Positions 59,110 through 64,000 of a stretch of DNA of 64,000 bases are shown piece after piece; position 1 is the first letter of the stretch; each line of letters starts with the position of its first letter. The notes under the pieces are model-generated. The model saw only the letters and a list, made by a program, of their open reading frames with translations, was not told the DNA's origin and did not search any database. Source of the stretch: Neopestalotiopsis rosae (Eukaryota > Ascomycota > Sordariomycetes > Amphisphaeriales > Sporocadaceae); contig JALGAS010000009.1 of the NCBI GenBank assembly GCA_023078685.1, forward strand, positions 2,852,001 to 2,916,000, written 5' to 3'. Made by a program: the position numbers and the translations under genes.

Positions 59110-59430
59110 AGGAAGGGTGGAACGGATGAAAGGACCAAGTCGTATCAGAAACCCGTACATGGAGCTGATGGTGAACAGAACTGCAAAAGCGACCATGAAG
59201 ATCTGTCGAGGGTTTTCAGTTCCCTGCTCAGCTTACAATCCCCCGTACTCGGTGCAGAGGAAAAGAGTATTCATACTCACCCATGAAGCCAAGAGAATGG
59301 TATCATCGTAACCAGGGTTGTTTTTGAGGATCCGGCGAGTGAAATAACGGCCGCCAACGCAAAGTCCAGATATTGCCGTCTCAATGCAGAGTACGCCAAT
59401 CGTCGCTGGCCCTTTACCTCCCAAAGGCAT
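59110..59430 (-). pseudogene. PTH11/rhodopsin-domain-like membrane protein, 5' fragment
   Basis: Exon 1 from ATG 59430 (GPATIGVLCIETAISGLCVG, then GRYFTRRILKNNPGYDDTIL and LASW) has the opening of fungal seven-span rhodopsin-domain proteins: the first span, the R.Y.R loop and the GxDD motif at the second span. A GTGAGT...GCTGAGCAG intron (59281-59225) leads to a second hydrophobic exon (IFMVAFAVLFTISSMYGFLI). No further spans follow in any frame before the next gene. Only the head of the receptor-like protein remains. Confidence 0.45.
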
Positions 59431-60967
59431 AATGAGATATTTGATTGTAGGAAGATGTGATTAAATGTTTAAGCTGGTAAGCCTACACGGATAATTGAAA
59501 TGAGGATTGTGACTCACTCGAGACTATTGCGATTCTCTCTCGTAGTCTTTATACAATGGCATCATTCGGCCATTCTTTTGATGAAAACATATCTCTAAAT
59601 GACGGTACAGCCAATAGTAGCTCATGACTTTCACGTTTGTCCCCTATCGAGGGCAGCTGAAAATTCACAGTCCAAACAGGAGCTATCTCAATCTAATGCA
59701 CTGTACTTCCTTTGCTGGGATATTGGAATATTCTACCACCAGTGTTTGAGTGTTTTCTGCCAGATAGCGGATTGCATTTTGGATATAGGTGCTGAAATCA
59801 GGATCAGAAACTCGGATAGTACTAATGTAACTTGTTCAGAGAGACAATTCTTCGGTAGTGAAGTTGTATCAGGGTATGCCTGATAATACCACATTGTGAG
59901 GCTTTCACTCAGCGAAGCAATTACGCTACGGGTGAAGGGTGATACCTTGGAATTTAGATGCTGTAAGTTTCAAAGGTTATTGAATGATACGATTCACACA
60001 GAGTAATACAAGTGCATTGATGCGAGTTAGATCTACAGTAGCTTGGATGAAAGTGAAAGTACCTGCATTTTGGCTCGCCACACTGGGTGGCTCGCTACGC
60101 AGGGATGGACGTTATTTCAAATGGCAGTAGGAGGCAATGTAAAGCTACTTCATGCAGTCTCAAAAAACCACCAAACAAATCAATAAAGCTATGTATGTAA
60201 TCAACTCAATCTAATCGCCCCAACGTTACTCAAACCCCAGTCGCACCGATGAGATACAAGCACATTAATAAGAGCCGGCGATGGCAGCAATAAGACAGGC
60301 GCCAATACTAATCCATGGTCTTCGCGATGGCCTATGAGACCATTCTGCAATTTGCACTAGGAGGTCAGTGAACCCAAAAAGAAAATGCCCAAGAACCACT
60401 CTACTAAGAATCAACTCGTCTTCCTCGTTGCTTTTCCTTAGTGATTCATGCGCAGCTAACGCATGGATTTGGCATCATACCGGCACGAAAGCAATCGTAC
60501 TGGAACTAGAGGCAGAGGCATGGATGCTAGTTGTACTTTTACCCTGGTTCACCCTGCATTCCCAGCGATAAGCTCATCTCCATCCAGGTCTTCACGTTCT
60601 GCATTCATTTCCAGGAAACGAGCATGAGAACACTGTATATACTGTACGTACAGTATTGCGAGTGGGTTAACATCAAGACTGTGATGCTGTAGTCTTGTAC
60701 TGTGTCGTCCATGTGGCACTCTAATTATAGTGCTGTGCAAAATATGAATAAATAGATTCGCACTATATCCGAACGACCCGCATACGTATCTTCGTCGTTT
60801 GCCTGCATTTAAAATGTCTATCTAAATTTAGTGCCGTTCATACATATCAGTATGTACTAAGTTTAGCAACTCGAAGAAGGGAGGCCTTCTTGCATTGTGT
60901 AGCAAACATGGGCCGAAAACAAACATGGGCCGAAAGCAATGCACCCCAGAATTGAACCAAAGTCCCT

Positions 60968-60990
60968 GTATGTCAGTCAGATGGACATCC
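60968..60990 (+). repeat. 23-bp palindrome, copy 5 (degenerate)
   Basis: The arms differ by several bases (GTATGTCAGTC and GATGGACATCC). The right flank AAGTTTGGCA still resembles the others. Confidence 0.65.
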
Positions 60991-61448
60991 AAGTTTGGCA
61001 CGAACGCTCATGTCATTGCGAAGGCTCATTGTTCACCGTCTACAAATATGTCACCCAGCCAGAAACAGTTCGAAGTCTGCTCGGAATACTTGTTGCTTCG
61101 TCGGGTCTGTCACCGATAGGGGATTTCGGTCTGCACACTCGTGTAGATATAGGCTAAAATTCCAACCTCCGTTTCTCCCCCTTCCTTTTCAATTCTTCCA
61201 ATCGGGTCGTGCCGGCCCCGACTTGGATCATTGCATCCACAAAACCGAGCAATGAAGGGAAAAAAATGGTGTCAACACCGGGTCTTTTTGTACAGACTCG
61301 TCCCTCAAAGAGATAATGTGTTCCTTCAAAAAGCGAATTTTCTGGTTCGAAGGTTCAGCGGCATTGCAGAGGTGCTTTGCTGAGGCAAGTTAGCTTTTAC
61401 AACCCGAGACCAAGTCTGAATCAGAGTGCGGGAATTGACATACAGCGA

Positions 61449-61518
61449 GCAGAGTCAGCCTTCGTGGGCAGAGTCAGCCTTCGTGGGCAGAGTCAGCGTT
61501 CGTGGGCAGAGTCAGCTT
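61449..61518 (+). repeat. 19-bp tandem repeat, 3.7 copies
   Basis: The unit is GCAGAGTCAGCCTTCGTGG at 61449, 61468 and 61487 (one change), with a partial unit at 61506. It overlaps the 3' end and stop codon of the WD40 gene. Confidence 0.95.
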
Positions 61519-62523
61519 CTTACGTAAAGCCACCAGTGTGGATCCGTCGCCCTGAGTTTCGTGATTGTTCGCATGTAAAAGAATAGTCCTCCCGTCTGAC
61601 AAGCCGATTGCTATGAATTGCCGTTCTGGAGAAGATGCAACTGCGGCAACTGCAGTAGGGGAGGGGCAATCTGTTCGAATTTCTTGCGAAAGTTTGCCCG
61701 CTTCAAGATCATAGATTTCTATGCAATTGCTAGAAACACGAACAAATCTGTCATCGGGCAAAAAGGTCCTGCAGGTCATGGAATACCCAGCGTCCAGAGC
61801 CCATTCTTCGACAAATGTTTCGCCATCTAGATACCCGATCACAGTCCGCTCATCTCTCAAAGCTAGCCGTCCACTCTTGGGTGACACAGCAATTGACAAG
61901 CCGTCCTCTCCAGGTCGCTCGTGTTCGGACAGGCACTCCCATGTCGAGGTATCCCATACCACTACGCGGTTTGGGTCTGGCACTATCGCAGAAATCAAGC
62001 GGCTGCCACAAGGCGAAAATCGAACCGATTCGATGGAATTTATATGTTCGAGGGTATGTTTGAGGGTATGTAAACGCTGGCCTGAGAAAGGATCCCAGAT
62101 GAACACGCTGTTGTTATCTGACGGTGTAGCCAAGATGCCTTTAGGCGAGAAAGCGATTGAATAGGGGAAGTCTTCTTGATGGCCTTCAAGGGTATGCACC
62201 TGCTTGTATGAGGTAGCGTCCCAGATGATCACGTTTTTGTCGGATGACGCGGAAGCCAAGTACTTGCCGTCGGGCGAGAAAGTAACGCATACAACCCTAT
62301 CTGTGTGGCCTTTGAGCGTGTGCAGTAGCTGTCCAAACTGCCGGCCAAGCCAGATTCTGACAATGTGGTCATCTGCCCCAGTCGCTAGGAAATCGTCTTT
62401 CGGAGAGAATGCAATGGATTGGATGCGTGGGCCGAAACTGATGGATGCTTCCTCGGGGCGGCTGCCGATCCAACCGTCAGCCGCAGTCGCAACTAATGTT
62501 TTGCACACGGAGAATTCCGACAT
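61474..62523 (-). CDS. WD40 repeat protein
   Basis: A single frame from ATG 62523 gives 349 residues. At least two repeats are textbook: IQSIAFSPKDDFLATGADDH with VRIW, and VVCVTFSPDGKYLASASSDK with VIIWD followed by HTLEGHQ. A third (YSIAFSPKGILATPSDNN, VFIWD) and others downstream (VRFSPCGSRLI, VVVWDTSTW; IAVSPKSGRLALRDE) are looser, consistent with a seven-bladed propeller. Such propellers are protein-interaction platforms. The blades resemble those of fungal NACHT-WD proteins, but no NACHT domain lies upstream. The last ten residues (PTNADSAHEG) and the stop come from the 19-bp tandem repeat, so changes in copy number would alter the C-terminus. Confidence 0.8.
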   Translation of the reverse strand: MSEFSVCKTLVATAADGWIGSRPEEASISFGPRIQSIAFSPKDDFLATGADDHIVRIWLGRQFGQLLHTLKGHTDRVVCVTFSPDGKYLASASSDKNVIIWDATSYKQVHTLEGHQEDFPYSIAFSPKGILATPSDNNSVFIWDPFSGQRLHTLKHTLEHINSIESVRFSPCGSRLISAIVPDPNRVVVWDTSTWECLSEHERPGEDGLSIAVSPKSGRLALRDERTVIGYLDGETFVEEWALDAGYSMTCRTFLPDDRFVRVSSNCIEIYDLEAGKLSQEIRTDCPSPTAVAAVASSPERQFIAIGLSDGRTILLHANNHETQGDGSTLVALRKKLTLPTNADSAHEG

Positions 62524-62592
62524 ATTGTGTCTTGATGAAGATGGAGTATGGTCTTGGAAAGAAGACTGGATACTTGGAAAGCTCTGAGCCAC

Positions 62593-63579
62593 CTTTGTTT
62601 ACATTATATACGCGCTGCTTCCCGAGATCGCGCAGGGGTGCCGCGATGCAAGGCTCAACAATCAGAGGGCTGATAACCCTGACGTGGTACGAATGTACTC
62701 TGTACAGATCCACGGCGGTCCAAGTCGCGTACCTTCAGTTTCAGGGCCTGCAGTGTTGCCTAGCTGCACTCAGCACTGCCTTGCTTTGTGATGCGCACGA
62801 CGCGTACTGTATTCCCAGCGATGTAGTGAGCTTAACCCGATTCAAATTTTCACGTCTTTTACTTCATTTTGAGGGAGGCAATGTGAAGCATGTAAATCAC
62901 CACGCATCGCTACATGCTTACTTATTTCGCCAAGCTATTGAACTAACCTAGTTGAATGGCATTAGTGCTATCCAACACGCGACGGGGACGCTTCCGGCAC
63001 AGACTAACCACTAAATCTCCGTCCAAGTGTGGGTGCCTTCGATTTCGCGTTTATGATCACACCACTAGCGTACTCTGTACACATCTAGATGCGGCTTCGC
63101 AGGACTTGAGATCAGCGTCCAAAGTATGTCGGGTCTTCGTCAACAAGTTGCTGAGCTCGGTGAGATGCTCGTGTTGCAGCTTGCATCCAGTCTCACTTTC
63201 TGGTTTATCCTGATGTGTCTTCTAGCCGCACAAACCCAAGTTTTCACCATAAAAGCTGTGAAAAGACCCAAAACTTAGTTATAGTAGTGCTGCAACTAGA
63301 TGCACAGCTTCTCGCAAGACGCTACAAGCGCGTCTTTAAGGACGCGAATCACGATGCGACTCTACCACGGCCAACTCGTCTATCCCTGCCAAAGGATGCA
63401 TGGTTTTGGTTACTATGTATCAGAAGAGGAAATTATGGTCAGCATGTATGGGTGGCGCTGCTCTGCCATCAGTTCGCTGCTTCCCAGCCACCTTAATAGA
63501 CTAGTGGATGAAGGAGAAGCTTATTTACGCGGTTGCCTAACCATCCAAACGCGGCGGACCGGGGTTCAAGGAGGGACCC
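62593..63579. other. Intergenic region without a gene
   Basis: Frames here are short and mostly shadows of one another. No domain, repeat or RNA gene recognised. Confidence 0.4.
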
Positions 63580-64000
63580 CGCAGATGACATCAGTCGACC
63601 CTTTTTGCAACTATGTTTATTTCTCTCCTAAAATGAAGATATGGATCTTGGCCGTCATGAGTAGTGGGCCGGAGACACCTAAGGCATCTTGTGTCCTGGT
63701 CCATTTCTACCATTGGAGCAGTACGATCACATACACTAGTAGCCCACTCTATGCTGCATATCCAGTTTCCTTCTGACATGCCCCTCACAACAACAGTCAC
63801 AAAAGGCCCTAGCCCAACGTACCCAAATCTTTCGACCCTATAAACAGGCCATCTTTCCGGGCATGCCATCACGCAGTGAAGCAAAGACTGACATGCACAA
63901 ACATGCCGAACTGCGAGAATAGAATCAGCACCGACAATCCTTTCGAAAGATGTCGCTCACCCCTGCATCCTACCGCGTCAGACATCGAGATCTGTGAGAC
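63580..64000 (-). repeat. Duplicated ~400-bp segment, copy 2 (cut by window end)
   Basis: This aligns with 44595-45004. Identical blocks include AAAATGAAGATATGGATCTTGG, CATGCCGAACTGCGAGAATA (apart from single bases) and GACAATCCTTTCGAAAGA. It runs to the end of the window, so its full length is unknown. Its membrane-like frame is interrupted after the hydrophobic part. Confidence 0.7.

Larger units (their letters stand above)
58695..61448. other. Mostly empty region with a receptor fragment and one palindrome copy
   Basis: Apart from the PTH11-like fragment (59.1-59.4 kb) and the fifth palindrome (60968) there is no supported gene. At 60638-60653 a perfect 16-bp palindrome TACTGTACGTACAGTA occurs, probably by chance. 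Confidence 0.4.

Noticed and set aside
60638..60653. Perfect 16-bp palindrome TACTGTACGTACAGTA
   Set aside because: Short, single, with no flanking structure; such palindromes arise often by chance.

Overview
The window looks like a stretch of a filamentous ascomycete (Pezizomycotina) genome. Genes are split by short GT..AG introns of about 40-110 bases with CTAAC/CTGAC-like branch sites. The protein families are typical of that group: NF-X1/helicase, MYND, forkhead, patatin, F-box, TB2/DP1/HVA22, and relics of HET, PNP-NACHT, DUF3435 and PTH11-type genes. I cannot name the species. There are no rRNA genes, no convincing tRNA genes, no CRISPR array and no intact transposase.

Left part (1-24 kb) is gene-rich. 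It holds a CorA-like transporter (578-1678, +), a wrecked PNP-NACHT gene (2.1-2.8 kb, -), a four-exon ZNFX1/Hrr1/SAD-3-type helicase of about 1967 residues with CCCH, NF-X1 and RZ zinc fingers (5437-11689, -), a large MYND-finger protein apparently lacking its usual N-terminal part (13020-16397, -), a forkhead factor whose domain breaks off after helix 3 (17410-18417, +), a 3'-truncated GMC oxidoreductase (19.5-20.2 kb, -), and a complete five-exon RING-patatin protein of 982 residues (20776-24019, +).

Middle part (24-45 kb) is largely a gene graveyard. It contains a frameshifted BTB-like gene, a ZZ-finger/Myb-like gene with two in-frame TAG codons, an MFS relic, a frameshifted unknown gene, the zinc-finger tail of a DUF3435 protein and a HET-domain fragment. 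These lie among locally duplicated sequences: a 13/18-bp minisatellite family with a conserved leader (three loci), a three-copy ~200-bp repeat, a ~330-bp foldback, and a ~400-bp duplication shared with the right end of the window. Intact small genes here include a two-finger C2H2 protein, an acidic 123-residue protein and a TB2/DP1/HVA22 (REEP/Yop1-type) protein.

Right part (46-64 kb) alternates modest intact genes with long empty stretches. The genes are a MADS-like protein, a 142-residue orphan, a 738-residue F-box protein, two multi-exon orphan membrane proteins of 324 and 319 residues, the head of a PTH11-like receptor and a WD40 protein whose stop codon lies in a 19-bp minisatellite. 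Five copies of a near-perfect 23-bp palindrome are scattered through 48-61 kb, all in one orientation.

Functionally, the notable neighbours are a ZNFX1-like RNA helicase, a MYND protein and a RING-patatin protein within about 20 kb, surrounded by relics of NLR-like and HET genes. This resembles a fungal self/non-self or genome-defence compartment that is turning over quickly, but that reading is an inference. Intron positions and joined reading frames were worked out by hand and have not been tested against transcripts.
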